From Firmicutes bacterium OM04-13BH (lineage in GTDB: Bacteria; Bacillota; Clostridia; Lachnospirales; Lachnospiraceae): a DNA stretch of 64,000 bases. Of this stretch, positions 1 through 9,548 are shown in pieces. The stretch spans positions 372,001-436,000 of the forward strand of contig QULP01000003.1 in NCBI GenBank assembly GCA_003481745.1. Reading direction: 5' to 3'. A program made the position numbers and the translations under genes. The notes under the pieces are model-generated. The model did no database searches. It saw only the letters and a program-made list of their open reading frames with translations, and had not been told where the DNA came from. Position 1 is the first letter of the stretch, and each line of letters opens with the position of its first letter.

Positions 1-367
1 ATTTCATATTTCCTTTATTGGTATTTCCAAACTTTGGTTTTACATTTCCAAGGAAACACGTTCCAAGCCCCTTTGTACATAAAAACAAGGCTAACTGTTC
101 TAAAATGTATCCTGCATTTAACATTGCCTTATCTTTATCTTCTGAATAAAACGCCAGATAATACGGGGCTTTTACTCCCAGCAGATGAACTCTCTTATAC
201 TGTCCTTTGGTATTATCTATAATTGAAATATCCGTGGTAATTCCTGGATTTAATCCCTCTATCTGTTTACAATAATCTTTTATCTCAGTAAGCAGTGATG
301 GTTTGAGTGCTTCCATCTCATAATTTCGTACTGATTTTCTTAAAAATATCGCTTCATATAAATTCAT
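1..367 (-). CDS. Nitroreductase family protein (5' part, runs off the window)
   Basis: I translated this by hand from the ATG at 367; 122 codons stay open to the window edge. The N-terminus (MNLYEAIFLRKSVRNYE) is the opening helix and FMN-binding Arg/Ser segment of nitroreductases. Further on, NAGYILEQLALFLCTKGLGTC resembles the conserved helix and GLGT turn of the family, closest in style to the TM1586-like putative nitroreductases. Such enzymes use FMN and NAD(P)H to reduce nitro groups or quinones in the cytoplasm; the real substrate cannot be told from sequence. An AAAAGGTGAG Shine-Dalgarno site lies just upstream of the start. The gene is separated from the sugar locus by a terminator, so it is probably its own unit. 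The C-terminal half is missing only because the window ends. Confidence 0.8.
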   Translation of the reverse strand, partial: MNLYEAIFLRKSVRNYEMEALKPSLLTEIKDYCKQIEGLNPGITTDISIIDNTKGQYKRVHLLGVKAPYYLAFYSEDKDKAMLNAGYILEQLALFLCTKGLGTCFLGNVKPKFGNTNKGNMK

Positions 368-464
368 TTTCTCACCTTTTTAATTTTTTTGTAACATTAT
401 TGTAACATATTTAACGATAGTTGCCAATGTCTTAATGATAAAATTTTTCTTATTTCTTATAAAA

Positions 465-498
465 TAAAATACGACTTGACAAACAAATTGTCAAGTCG
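465..498 (-). terminator. Intrinsic terminator of the sugar-utilisation operon
   Basis: The arms CGACTTGACA (472-481) and TGTCAAGTCG (489-498) form a perfect 10-bp stem with a 7-nt loop. Read on the minus strand, a T-rich stretch follows. It lies 46 nt past the yicI stop and closes the operon. Confidence 0.8.
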
Positions 499-543
499 CA
501 TCGTATGGTATTACATACTTTTATTATAGAATAGAAACCGTAA

Positions 544-2790
544 TTATTTTACAACAACTGTTCCGCTTCCAAGATTTTTCACAGTAAAGTTACCATTTCT
601 GCCTTCTACAGAAACTTCGATTTCATCGCCTTTGCGGACTGCATAAGCTTTCATAACTGTATTTCCTTTTGTATCCGGAATTTCTACTTCTGCACTTGCT
701 CCATCTGAAAATTCAGAAAGTACAAGTGTAACACCATCGGCATAATCATATTCTGCTTCTGTCTCGCTTGCTCCCATCGGAAGGATGGTATTTTCACGAA
801 CCATCAGTGGAAGAGAATGATAATCATGCGTTTCTTTTATCCATGTTCCGCCCTCTTTCTTTTCTCCTGTAATCAGGTTAATCCAGGTTCCTTTTGGCAG
901 ATAGTAACTTACTTCTCCACTTTCTTTGAAGACAGGAGCAACTAAAAGAGACGGACCAAACATATACTGTAAATCAAGGCAGTCGCAGGCTCTGTCTTCT
1001 GAAAATTCCAGCATCATCGGACGCAGCACCGGTGTTCCGTTTTTATGTGCTTTTACCGCTTGCTCATAGATATACGGCATCAGACGACATTTTAAGTTTA
1101 CAAATTCTTTTAAGATAACACAGGATTCTTCATCAAATAACCACGGCACACGGTAAGAAGAAGAACCATGCAGACGGCTATGAGAAGAAAGCAGTCCAAA
1201 CTGACACCATCTCTTATAGATATCTGCCGGAGCAGTCTGCTCAAATCCACTGATATCATGACTCCAGAATCCAAATCCACCCGCAGAAAGGGAAAGTCCG
1301 CCTCGAAGGGTTTCTGCCATTGATACATAAGTTGCAGAGCAGTCTCCACCCCAATGTGCTGGGAACTGCTGTCCGCCTACCGTTGCGGAACGGGCAAATA
1401 AAACTGCTTCGCCTTTTCCTCTTTCTTTTTCAAGTACTTCAAATACAGCCTTATTATATAAGAATGTAAAGTAGTTATGCATTTTAACCGGGTCAGAACC
1501 ATCATAATACTGAATTCCTTTTACCGGGATTCTCTCACCAAAGTCTGTCTTAAAGCAGTCTACCCCATCATCAAGCAGTGCTTTTAATTTGCTCTGGTAC
1601 CATTTGCATGCTTCCGGATTGGTAAAGTCTACAACTGCCATTCCCGGCTGCCATAAATCAGTCTGCCATACACTTCCATCTATACGTTTGATGAAATAGC
1701 CATGTTCCATTCCCTCTTCAAACAATTCGGACTGCTGTCCAATATATGGATTAATCCATACACAAATTTTTAACCCTTTGTCATGATAGCGTTTTAACAT
1801 TCCTTTCGGGTCTGTTGTTACCTCATGATCCCACTGGAAATTGCACCATTTAAACCGTTCCATCCAGTAGCAGTCAAAGTGGAATACATGAAGCGGAATG
1901 TCTCTGTCTGCCATTCCCTGAATAAAACCGGAGGTTGTATTTTCATCATAATCTGTTGTAAAGGAAGTAGTCAGCCACAGACCAAAGGACCATGCCGGAG
2001 GCAGTGCCGGTTTTCCGGTTAATTCTGTATATTTTTCTACTGTTCCCATCGGAGTTTTTCCGCTGATAAAATAGTAATCCAGTCTTTCAGATTCTACAGA
2101 GAACTGTACTCGTTCTACTTTTTCACTTCCGATTTCGTAAGCAACGTCACCCTCATTGTCAACCAAAACGCCGTAACCTTTATTTGTAATATAGAACGGA
2201 ATGTTTTTGTAAGCAATCTCACTTGCCGTTCCGCCATCTTCGTTCCACATTTCTACAATCTGTCCATTTTTTACAAACGGAGTGAAACGTTCGCCAAGTC
2301 CGTAAACATACTCGCCTACATCGAGCAGGAGCTGCTCTACCATATAATTCTTTCCGGTTTCACGGTCATGCATGTAAGCAAGGTTTCTGAAACTGGATTC
2401 TGTTAAGAATGTATCGCCCTCATAAAATGCCAGTTTATATGCATTTGGAGCCTTATCAATGACTGCTTTTAATGTACCGCTCTTATAAATCAGCTGGTCT
2501 TCTGTATCTTCAATTGTGACATTTGGATTTTCATTTTTTACTGCTGCAAACGGTCCTTTATAAGGCATTCCCTTATGATGAACCGCTGATACTTTGATAA
2601 CACCCTCCTGAGGACTAGAAAGCGTCAATGTAAGAAGTGCAATATTCAGCGCATCCCCTCTTCCTGACATGTGTTTTGCCGGAAGATATACCTCTAATTT
2701 ATTTCCATTTACAGTATGTTTTGCATATTCTACTGCATAAGAAGCTTCTATTTCATCTCTTAACATCCAATATCCATTGGTAAATTTCAT
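544..2790 (-). CDS. yicI: Alpha-xylosidase, glycoside hydrolase family 31 (YicI type)
   Basis: A 748-residue GH31 enzyme that releases alpha-linked xylose, for example isoprimeverose units from xyloglucan oligosaccharides. It has no signal peptide and should act in the cytoplasm. The nucleophile motif KTDFGERIP places Asp at residue 416, the same number as in E. coli YicI, and the acid/base Asp is residue 483 in HWGGDC. Length (YicI is 772 residues) and the GFWSHDISGFE segment agree with the subgroup. The start has a GGAGGAACAG ribosome site and overlaps the stop of the DUF624 gene by 4 nt, so the two are translationally coupled. As last gene of the locus it probably processes oligosaccharides brought in by the upstream ABC transporter. 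Xylosidase specificity is inferred from subgroup similarity. Confidence 0.92.
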   Translation of the reverse strand: MKFTNGYWMLRDEIEASYAVEYAKHTVNGNKLEVYLPAKHMSGRGDALNIALLTLTLSSPQEGVIKVSAVHHKGMPYKGPFAAVKNENPNVTIEDTEDQLIYKSGTLKAVIDKAPNAYKLAFYEGDTFLTESSFRNLAYMHDRETGKNYMVEQLLLDVGEYVYGLGERFTPFVKNGQIVEMWNEDGGTASEIAYKNIPFYITNKGYGVLVDNEGDVAYEIGSEKVERVQFSVESERLDYYFISGKTPMGTVEKYTELTGKPALPPAWSFGLWLTTSFTTDYDENTTSGFIQGMADRDIPLHVFHFDCYWMERFKWCNFQWDHEVTTDPKGMLKRYHDKGLKICVWINPYIGQQSELFEEGMEHGYFIKRIDGSVWQTDLWQPGMAVVDFTNPEACKWYQSKLKALLDDGVDCFKTDFGERIPVKGIQYYDGSDPVKMHNYFTFLYNKAVFEVLEKERGKGEAVLFARSATVGGQQFPAHWGGDCSATYVSMAETLRGGLSLSAGGFGFWSHDISGFEQTAPADIYKRWCQFGLLSSHSRLHGSSSYRVPWLFDEESCVILKEFVNLKCRLMPYIYEQAVKAHKNGTPVLRPMMLEFSEDRACDCLDLQYMFGPSLLVAPVFKESGEVSYYLPKGTWINLITGEKKEGGTWIKETHDYHSLPLMVRENTILPMGASETEAEYDYADGVTLVLSEFSDGASAEVEIPDTKGNTVMKAYAVRKGDEIEVSVEGRNGNFTVKNLGSGTVVVK

Positions 2791-3425
2791 TCTGCTGTTC
2801 CTCCTTCTTCTACTTTCGGTTCATGTTTTTTGAGCACCCGCTCTAAAAATTCTGACATCAAAAACGCAATCGGTCCTGGCACAAAGAACACCAGCAGCGG
2901 GAGTTTCCAGACGATTGCACCAATGCAGACCAGTATAATTACAAGCATGATACTGGTAAAAATATAACGCACGACCATGTACATTGAAATTTTCAAAATC
3001 CATCCGACATTCATATCAAATCTGGAAAGTGCCGGAAATGCATAACATGCCACAATAATCAGATAAACCGATACCAGTGCATAAAAGCAGATAAAAAACA
3101 GACCCACCATGCCACTGCTTTTCTTCATTAAGATTCCTACATTTAACTGCATGATAAATGTCATCACTGCAAGAATCATCCATAAAATTGTGGCTGGAAT
3201 AAAGTTTAACTTAAAAGAACGGAAAAATTCTTTCGTCACATACCCATCATTATTTTTTACTGATTTTACCATCGCATAATACAGTGCCGTAGTAGATGCA
3301 CCTATGGTAATGACCGGAAGGCTGCAAAGAATCCAGAGAAATCCTAATGCCATTATGTCAAATATTTTCTCTACTGTCCCTACAAAACTTCCTCCAAATC
3401 CAAACATATTCTCCGTCTTTTTCAT
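2787..3425 (-). CDS. DUF624 (YesL-like) membrane protein
   Basis: A 212-residue protein with about five hydrophobic segments and the typical DUF624 opening (MFGFGGSFVGTVEKIFDIMALGFLWILC, residues about 7-34), followed by the conserved SLPVITIGASTTALYYAMVK stretch. YesL-type proteins are regularly found in Firmicutes operons for uptake of plant-derived oligosaccharides, next to YesM/YesN regulators; their biochemical role is not established. Its 4-nt overlap with yicI and its place between two glycosidase genes support a role tied to oligosaccharide uptake. The C-terminal end is charged (KKHEPKVEEGG) and probably cytoplasmic. Assignment to the family is firm; function is open. Confidence 0.88.
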   Translation of the reverse strand: MKKTENMFGFGGSFVGTVEKIFDIMALGFLWILCSLPVITIGASTTALYYAMVKSVKNNDGYVTKEFFRSFKLNFIPATILWMILAVMTFIMQLNVGILMKKSSGMVGLFFICFYALVSVYLIIVACYAFPALSRFDMNVGWILKISMYMVVRYIFTSIMLVIILVCIGAIVWKLPLLVFFVPGPIAFLMSEFLERVLKKHEPKVEEGGTAE

Positions 3426-3467
3426 TTGATTCCAGCCCTCTTTCTTATAACCTGTTTTAAGTTTCTG

Positions 3468-5459
3468 TTATACCAGTTCCGGATGTGTTCCTCTCTTTAC
3501 AAATACCGGAAGGGTATCAAGCGGAGCTGCTACGGTCACAAAATCTCCGCCCTTATATTCTGTTTTGGAGTTGATATCGACCCAGTCTCCTTCTGGCAGA
3601 TACAAGGTTCTTTCTCTCATATCTTCATATAAAATCGGTGCAACCAGCATATCTGGTCCAAACATGTATTCATCTTCGATTTCCCAGACTTTTGTATCTT
3701 CCGGATAATCATAGAATAATGGACGCATCACCGGTGTTCCTTTTTCATGTGCTTCTTTCATCAGTTCTGTTACATAAGGACGGATAGTTTCTCTTAATTC
3801 AAGATATTTTGTACAGATTCTAAGTACTTCATCACCATAAGTCCATACTTCATTTGGAGAACCACTCCTGTGTTTTCCACCGCCGGATTCACTTAAACCT
3901 GGGATAAACGGTTCTCTGAATCCATGCAGACGCATAACCGGACAAAATGCTCCAAACTCAAACCAGCGCACCAGCACTTCTTTAAATTTTTCATCGTTAA
4001 TATTTCCACCGTGAAAGCCTCCGATATCAGTTGTCCACCATGGCAATCCGGAAATTCCCATATTCAAACCAGCTGCAAGCTGGCTTCTTAAAGAACGGAA
4101 GGAAGAATCAATATCTCCGGACCATACCAATGTACCATATTTCTGGCTTCCTGCCCATGCACAGCGAAGCAGATTTACAATATTTTCCTGACCTTCTTCT
4201 TCCATGCCTTCATAAGCCATACGTGCATATTCTTTCGGATACATATTTCCAACTTCCATATCTGCACCGCGGAAATAACGGTAATGACTGAATTCATATC
4301 CGGTCAGTTCCGGCTCTGCCTCATCTAACCAGAAAATTTTGATTCCTAAATCATAATAATTTTTCTTAATTTTTTCCCACACGTATTTTCTTGCGTCTGG
4401 ATTGGTTACATCAATCACACTTGCCACATTAAGCTGTCCAAGACGTTTTCCATGTTCGGAACGAGTCAGATAACCCAGTTCTTCCATCTCTTTATAATTT
4501 TCACTGGTTTCCTCTACGGTCGGCCAGATAGATACCATGAGTTCAATCCCCATCTCTTTTAATTCTTCTACCATTGCTTTCGGATCCGGCCAGAAATCGG
4601 TATCAAATTTCCAGTCACCCTGATTTGGCCAGTGGAAATAATCGACTACAATGACAGAAATCGGAAGCTTTCTTCTCTTATATTCTCTTGCCACTTCAAG
4701 GATTTCATCCTGAGTCATGTAGCGCAGTTTGCACTGCCAGAATCCGGTTCCGTAATCCGGCATCATCGGAACCTTTCCGGTTGCATCCGCATAAGCCTCT
4801 TCAATTTCTGCCGGTGTATCTCCTGCTGTAATCCAGTAATCCATCTGTTTTGTGGAAACTGCAGTCCATTCCGTCACATTCTTTCCGAAAGAAACCTGTC
4901 CAATTGCCGGATTATTCCATAAAAATCCATATCCATTATTAGAAAGCACAAACGGAACACTCGCCTGAGAGTTACGCTGTGCCAATTCTAAGATACAGCC
5001 CTTTACATCCAGATATGGCTGCTGATACTGTCCCATTCCATATAATTTTTCACCGTCAATCGGCTCAAATCTTACGGTCAATCTGAAATTATCTGTATTC
5101 TGATGCGGCTCAAACGTTCTTGGCACAATCTCAAGTGCACTATTATACTCTTTTCTGTAATCCGCACGAATTCGTTCAAACTCTTCTAATAACAGTTTTC
5201 CATCCTGATTTTTGAAACGCAGTTTTCCGGTCGGTGTAATTTCACAGCGGATTTTTCCATTTTCAATGACCGTGCAGTCATCCTCTTCAAATACCTTTAC
5301 TTTACATTCCTGTGGGGGAAGTAAAGCAGAAATATCTTCCGGTACAAACTCATAACGCTGTGTCGCACGAACACGGAAACTGTTTTTTCCCCATGGTTCA
5401 ATACAAAGTAATTCCTTATCCTGTCGTCTGTAAATCTTATTTCCTTTTTGTGTAATCAT
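3468..5459 (-). CDS. GH31 glycoside hydrolase (alpha-xylosidase/alpha-glucosidase-like), second paralogue
   Basis: I place the start at the ATG at 5459 (663 residues, MITQKGNKIYRR), because a GGGGGA ribosome site lies 7 nt upstream and the longer reading frame to 5504 runs back into a terminator hairpin. GH31 landmarks: an N-terminal beta-sandwich domain, catalytic nucleophile Asp379 in IFWLDEAEPE, acid/base Asp449 in WSGDIDSS, and the conserved WWTTDIGGF segment. No signal peptide. It is a close paralogue of the gene directly upstream (5556-7622) and more distant from yicI. Three GH31 genes in one locus suggest complementary alpha-linkage specificities. The exact substrate cannot be read from sequence. 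Confidence 0.9.
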   Translation of the reverse strand: MITQKGNKIYRRQDKELLCIEPWGKNSFRVRATQRYEFVPEDISALLPPQECKVKVFEEDDCTVIENGKIRCEITPTGKLRFKNQDGKLLLEEFERIRADYRKEYNSALEIVPRTFEPHQNTDNFRLTVRFEPIDGEKLYGMGQYQQPYLDVKGCILELAQRNSQASVPFVLSNNGYGFLWNNPAIGQVSFGKNVTEWTAVSTKQMDYWITAGDTPAEIEEAYADATGKVPMMPDYGTGFWQCKLRYMTQDEILEVAREYKRRKLPISVIVVDYFHWPNQGDWKFDTDFWPDPKAMVEELKEMGIELMVSIWPTVEETSENYKEMEELGYLTRSEHGKRLGQLNVASVIDVTNPDARKYVWEKIKKNYYDLGIKIFWLDEAEPELTGYEFSHYRYFRGADMEVGNMYPKEYARMAYEGMEEEGQENIVNLLRCAWAGSQKYGTLVWSGDIDSSFRSLRSQLAAGLNMGISGLPWWTTDIGGFHGGNINDEKFKEVLVRWFEFGAFCPVMRLHGFREPFIPGLSESGGGKHRSGSPNEVWTYGDEVLRICTKYLELRETIRPYVTELMKEAHEKGTPVMRPLFYDYPEDTKVWEIEDEYMFGPDMLVAPILYEDMRERTLYLPEGDWVDINSKTEYKGGDFVTVAAPLDTLPVFVKRGTHPELV

Positions 5460-5473
5460 CTCAAATATCCCCC

Positions 5474-5521
5474 ATAAAAAACGTGCTGCACCGGCTGCAT
5501 CCAAGGCAACCAGTGCAGCAC
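5474..5521 (-). terminator. Strong hairpin plus T6 between the two paralogous GH31 genes
   Basis: Arms at 5483-5494 and 5510-5521 pair over 12 bp with one G-U pair. Read on the minus strand they are followed at once by six T residues, and then by the GGGGGA ribosome site of the downstream GH31 gene. It is a complete intrinsic terminator inside an otherwise co-directional cluster. Confidence 0.8.
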
Positions 5522-5555
5522 ACCCGTTTACTTTTCACATATCATCAGAATCTTT

Positions 5556-7622
5556 TTATACTTCTAATTCAAATCCTTCTTTTGTAAATAACGGAATCTG
5601 TTCAATTGGCGTCTCTACTGTAACGGTCTGTCCGCCTTCAAATACTTCTTTTGTCCATACGTTTGTCCATTTTGTACCTGCCGGCAGATAAACTTCTTTT
5701 GTTTTCTGTCCACGTTCCATAACCGGTGCAACCAAAATCTGTGGTCCAAACATATACTCCGATTCATTATCCCAGCATGTTTTATCTTCCGGAAAGTCAT
5801 AGAACAGAGGTCTCATAACCGGACTTCCTTTTTCATGTGCAGCTTCCATCAGTTCTCTTGTGTATGGACGCATTGCCTCACGGATTTCAATGTATTTTTT
5901 ACAGATTTCGTAAACATCATCACCATAAGACCAGATTTCGTTCGGGGCACCGGATACGCACTCTGCACCACCGGTTGTTCCAAGCTGTGGCTGATATGGC
6001 ATACGATAACCGTGAAGTCTCATAACAGGACAAAATGTTCCATATTCAAACCAGCGTACAAATACTTCATGATAATCTTCATCATAGATGTTTGCTCCAA
6101 AGAATCCACCAATATCGGTTGTCCACCACGGAATACCGGAAAGTCCCATGTTAAGACCTGCCGCAAACTGATTCTGAAGACTTTCAAATGTAGAATGAAT
6201 ATCTCCGGACCATACGAGTGCACCATATTTCTGACTTCCTGCCCATGCACAGCGAAGCAGGTTGACTACATTTTCCTGTCCCTCTGCTCGCATGCCATCA
6301 AAGAATGTTTTTGCATACATTGCCGGATAAACATTACCAATCTGTACGTTTGGTCCTAAGTGATAACGATAATTTTCGAAATCATATACGGTGTATTCCG
6401 GTTCTGCCTCATCGAGCCAGAAGATTTTTACACCTTTATCATAATAATTTTTCTTTGCTTTGCCCCATACATACTCTCTTGCTTCCGGATTTGTCGGGTC
6501 ATACTGAATGGTATTTCCCATGTAAACATTATCGATTCTTACACCTTTTTCTACTCTGGTCAGCAGACCTTTGGCTTTCATTTCTTCAAAGTTTTCACTC
6601 TTATAGTCAACCATCGGCCAGATAGATACCATCAGCTCAATACCCATTTCTTTTAATTCTGCAATCATTGCATCCGGGTCTGGCCAGTAAGTCGGGTCGA
6701 ATCTCCAGTCACCCTGTTTTGGCCAGTGGAAGAAGTCAACTACGATAACATCAATCGGAATCTGTCTTCTTTTATATTCTCTTGCCACTTCAAGCAGTTC
6801 TTCCTGTGTCTGATAACGCAATTTACACTGCCAGAATCCAAGTCCATATTCCGGCATCATCGGAACTTTTCCGGTTGCGTCTGCATAAGCTTCTTCAATT
6901 TCTGCCGGTGTATCTCCTGCTGTAATCCAGTAATCCAGTTTCTTAGTAGAACGTGCTTCCCATGTTGTAATATTTTTATTGAAGCTTACACGTCCGATTG
7001 CCGGATTGTTCCATAAAAATCCATATCCAAGAGAAGATAATGCAAACGGAACGCTTGCCTGAGAGTTTCTGTGTGCCAGTTCAAGTTCTGCACCTTTTAC
7101 ATCCAGGAATTTCTGCTGATACTGTCCCATTCCGTAAATCTTTTCATTTGGATTTGACTCAAAACGCATCGTCAACTCATAATCTCCACCGATAATCGGT
7201 TTAAACTCTCTTGCCTCTACTTCCAGAGAACTACAGGTTTCTGCAAACATATCTTCTCTGTTTCGTACATATTCTTCTAAGAGAAGTTCACCTTTCTGAT
7301 TATAAAAGCTGATTTTACCGATATTGTTGATTACCGCTTTAATTTTTCCATTTACGATTTCTGCGGAATATTCTTTAATTGTAATTTCAGAGCTGCGATT
7401 TTCCGGTTTTCCATCCAATGCCCAAAGTTCTTCCGGCATTTGAGGCATTTTTGATGCACGGACACGGAAACTGTTATCTCCCCAAGGTTCAATGATAACT
7501 CTCTCTGCATCATAGCGGTAGTAAAGAGAATGGTCTTTTTCCTCAAAGTAACCTAATAAAAAGTTGTTGTCTGAGCGGAAGTCACCTGTTGGTGCACCCT
7601 CTTTTTTTACAAAATCTGGCAT
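5556..7622 (-). CDS. GH31 glycoside hydrolase (alpha-xylosidase/alpha-glucosidase-like), first paralogue
   Basis: A 688-residue GH31 enzyme without signal peptide, so cytoplasmic. The nucleophile is Asp404 in KIFWLDEAEPE and the acid/base residue Asp474 in WSGDIHST; the 70-residue gap between them is normal for GH31. The N-terminal part (about 1-240) is the beta-sandwich, then the TIM barrel, then C-terminal beta domains with the FYDFPEDK region. It closely resembles the next gene in the operon across its whole length, so the pair arose by duplication. The start has an AGAAAGGAA ribosome site. It follows the permease gene by 56 nt with no clear terminator, so it should be co-transcribed with the transporter. 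Substrate is inferred only: an alpha-xyloside or alpha-glucoside. Confidence 0.9.
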   Translation of the reverse strand: MPDFVKKEGAPTGDFRSDNNFLLGYFEEKDHSLYYRYDAERVIIEPWGDNSFRVRASKMPQMPEELWALDGKPENRSSEITIKEYSAEIVNGKIKAVINNIGKISFYNQKGELLLEEYVRNREDMFAETCSSLEVEAREFKPIIGGDYELTMRFESNPNEKIYGMGQYQQKFLDVKGAELELAHRNSQASVPFALSSLGYGFLWNNPAIGRVSFNKNITTWEARSTKKLDYWITAGDTPAEIEEAYADATGKVPMMPEYGLGFWQCKLRYQTQEELLEVAREYKRRQIPIDVIVVDFFHWPKQGDWRFDPTYWPDPDAMIAELKEMGIELMVSIWPMVDYKSENFEEMKAKGLLTRVEKGVRIDNVYMGNTIQYDPTNPEAREYVWGKAKKNYYDKGVKIFWLDEAEPEYTVYDFENYRYHLGPNVQIGNVYPAMYAKTFFDGMRAEGQENVVNLLRCAWAGSQKYGALVWSGDIHSTFESLQNQFAAGLNMGLSGIPWWTTDIGGFFGANIYDEDYHEVFVRWFEYGTFCPVMRLHGYRMPYQPQLGTTGGAECVSGAPNEIWSYGDDVYEICKKYIEIREAMRPYTRELMEAAHEKGSPVMRPLFYDFPEDKTCWDNESEYMFGPQILVAPVMERGQKTKEVYLPAGTKWTNVWTKEVFEGGQTVTVETPIEQIPLFTKEGFELEV

Positions 7623-7678
7623 AGTTTTGATTCCTTTCTTTATTTTTTTATTGTTTTTTATTTATTATTTTTATAGCA

Positions 7679-8551
7679 TCACTCTTTTACAGCACCTGCT
7701 GTTAAACCACCTACAATGTATTTCTGTAAGAATACAAATACAAGGATTACAGGAATAACAAGGATTGCACCATAAGCCATAATACAGTTCCATTTTGTTC
7801 CGTATTTACTCTGGAATTTATGGATATTTGCTGTCAATGGTCTCATGTCTGCTTTTACGTTAAATGTCATGGAATAAATCAGATCGTTCCATCCATTTAA
7901 GAAAGAGATAACAACTACGGTGATGATACCGGTTTTAATTGTAGGAATCATAATCTTAAAGAAAGAACGGAATACATTACATCCATCAATACGTGCGGCT
8001 TCATCCAGGGAAACCGGAATACTCTTAAAGTATGGTCTTAAAGTTACAACGATAAACGGAACCGAACCGGAGGAAATTGCAAGTGCCGGTGCAAGATAAG
8101 TTCCAAGTAAACCTGCTTTAGAGAAAATCAGGTACATTGGTGTTAACATAACGGATGCCGGGAGCATCTGAGTTACAAGAAAAGTAAGCATGAAGCTTTT
8201 TGTTCCTTTTACTTTATAACGCCCCATACCATAAGCAGCCGGAATACCAAATACCAGTGATAAACACATGGAACACAGTGCAATGGATACACTGTTTTTT
8301 AATGAGGTAATAAAGTCTTTATCCTGCAAGTTCTGGAGCCATGGATCAACGGTAAATTCATGTGGATAATAAGTTACGATTTTTCCAAAACTTTCCATAT
8401 CTGTCTTAAAAGACATCTGAATCAGCCAGTAAATTGGGAACAAGAAGATAATTGCGATTATAATTGCCCAAAAGCAATTGATGACATTGCTTCGTCCCTC
8501 TTTTGATTTCAGATATGCGACTTTTGCTGATTTTGTACTTTCCTTACTCAT
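7679..8551 (-). CDS. Carbohydrate ABC transporter permease (MalG/AraQ type)
   Basis: A 290-residue inner-membrane permease with six predicted membrane spans and the ABC-ATPase docking loop DEAARIDGCNVFRSFFKI (EAA motif). I start at the second ATG (8551, MSKEST): the AAGGAGG ribosome site abuts the first ATG at 8560 but is 9 nt from the second, and this start falls 1 nt after the stop of the partner permease. With the partner permease and the binding protein it forms a CUT1-type importer for oligosaccharides. No ATPase gene is in the locus, which is common in Firmicutes where one MsmX-type ATPase serves several importers. Confidence 0.92.
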   Translation of the reverse strand: MSKESTKSAKVAYLKSKEGRSNVINCFWAIIIAIIFLFPIYWLIQMSFKTDMESFGKIVTYYPHEFTVDPWLQNLQDKDFITSLKNSVSIALCSMCLSLVFGIPAAYGMGRYKVKGTKSFMLTFLVTQMLPASVMLTPMYLIFSKAGLLGTYLAPALAISSGSVPFIVVTLRPYFKSIPVSLDEAARIDGCNVFRSFFKIMIPTIKTGIITVVVISFLNGWNDLIYSMTFNVKADMRPLTANIHKFQSKYGTKWNCIMAYGAILVIPVILVFVFLQKYIVGGLTAGAVKE

Positions 8552-8552
8552 T

Positions 8553-9446
8553 CTAGTCATCCTCCTTACTCAACAGTTTCAGGTAGAAGATCCCAACCAG
8601 GAACAGGCAGGCAAATAATACCATTGCGATTGCAGAACCCTGTGAAAATTCATACTGGGTAAATGCTTTTGAATATGCATAAGTTCCAAGTACGTCAGTG
8701 GAGTTGAACGGACCACCTGCTGTCATAATGTACATAAGGTCAAATGCTTTAAATGTATAGATAAATCCAAGCATCAATACTGAAAGCATAGCCGGTTTCA
8801 TCAGCGGCAGTGTTATGTAGATAAATCTCTTAAATGCATTTGCTCCATCCATAGAAGCACTTTCATAGATATCAGTTGAGATGCCGGTCAGACCGGAAGT
8901 TAACAGTAACATGTTAAATGGAATACCTACCCAGCAGTTTACGGCAATGACTGCTCCAAGTGCAGTTCCGCCATTTACCAGCCAGTCGATTGGGGACGAA
9001 ATCAGATGAACCTTCATTAACAGGTCATTGATAACACCACCATCGAGTAAGAATAAGTTCTTACCAAGTAAAGCTGTAACCGACATGGGCATCATATATC
9101 CCACCAGCACGAGACCTCGAATCGGTCCTGCCAGTGTAAATTTCTTTGAGAAAAACATTGCAAATAAAAAGCCGATTGTAAACTGAACTACAAGGCAAGC
9201 CAGTGTAAATTCAATTGTATTTTTAAATACCAGCTGGAATGTCGGGTCGGCAAACAGCTGTTTATAATTGTCAAGTCCAACAAAAACCGATGCACCGGTG
9301 GCAAGGTTTTTTACGTTTACATTTTTAAAACTCAAAATCAGATTGTAAATCAAAGGATAACCACAAATTGCAACCAGATAAATAAAACCGGGAAGAATAA
9401 AAATATAGGCTTCTCTCCTCTTCTTTGCAGCCATGTTCAGTTTCAT
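8553..9446 (-). CDS. Carbohydrate ABC transporter permease (MalF/UgpA type)
   Basis: A 297-residue membrane protein with six predicted spans and the EAA loop YESASMDGANAFKRFIYITLP near the C-terminus. A GTG at 9452 is possible, but AGGAG lies only 3 nt from it and 9 nt from the ATG at 9446, so I use the ATG (MKLNMAAKKRREAY). It is the first permease of the importer and is followed almost without gap by the second. The substrate-binding lipoprotein gene lies 100 nt upstream with a hairpin between, a layout that usually gives more binding protein than permease. Confidence 0.92.
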   Translation of the reverse strand: MKLNMAAKKRREAYIFILPGFIYLVAICGYPLIYNLILSFKNVNVKNLATGASVFVGLDNYKQLFADPTFQLVFKNTIEFTLACLVVQFTIGFLFAMFFSKKFTLAGPIRGLVLVGYMMPMSVTALLGKNLFLLDGGVINDLLMKVHLISSPIDWLVNGGTALGAVIAVNCWVGIPFNMLLLTSGLTGISTDIYESASMDGANAFKRFIYITLPLMKPAMLSVLMLGFIYTFKAFDLMYIMTAGGPFNSTDVLGTYAYSKAFTQYEFSQGSAIAMVLFACLFLVGIFYLKLLSKEDD

Positions 9447-9488
9447 CTTCACACACTCCTCTCACGGAATTTCAAGATTTTCATTTTA

Positions 9489-9526
9489 AAAGAGTCCCGA
9501 AACCCAGACCGGTTCCAGGACTCTTT
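9489..9526 (-). terminator. Intercistronic hairpin after the binding-protein gene
   Basis: AAAGAGTCC (9489-9497) pairs with GGACTCTTT (9518-9526), a perfect 9-bp stem. The T-run is short, so it may be a partial terminator or an mRNA-stabilising hairpin that raises binding-protein output over the permeases. Confidence 0.6.
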
Positions 9527-9548
9527 CTTATTACTGCTTATTTTTTTC

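Noticed and set aside
5459..5504. Longer N-terminus for the second GH31 paralogue
   Set aside because: The extra 15 codons lie inside a terminator hairpin and its T-run, and a strong ribosome site serves the ATG at 5459.
5835..6359. 174-codon plus-strand frame inside the first GH31 gene
   Set aside because: It is antisense to a well-supported gene, has Cys/His/Phe-rich shadow composition and no family match.
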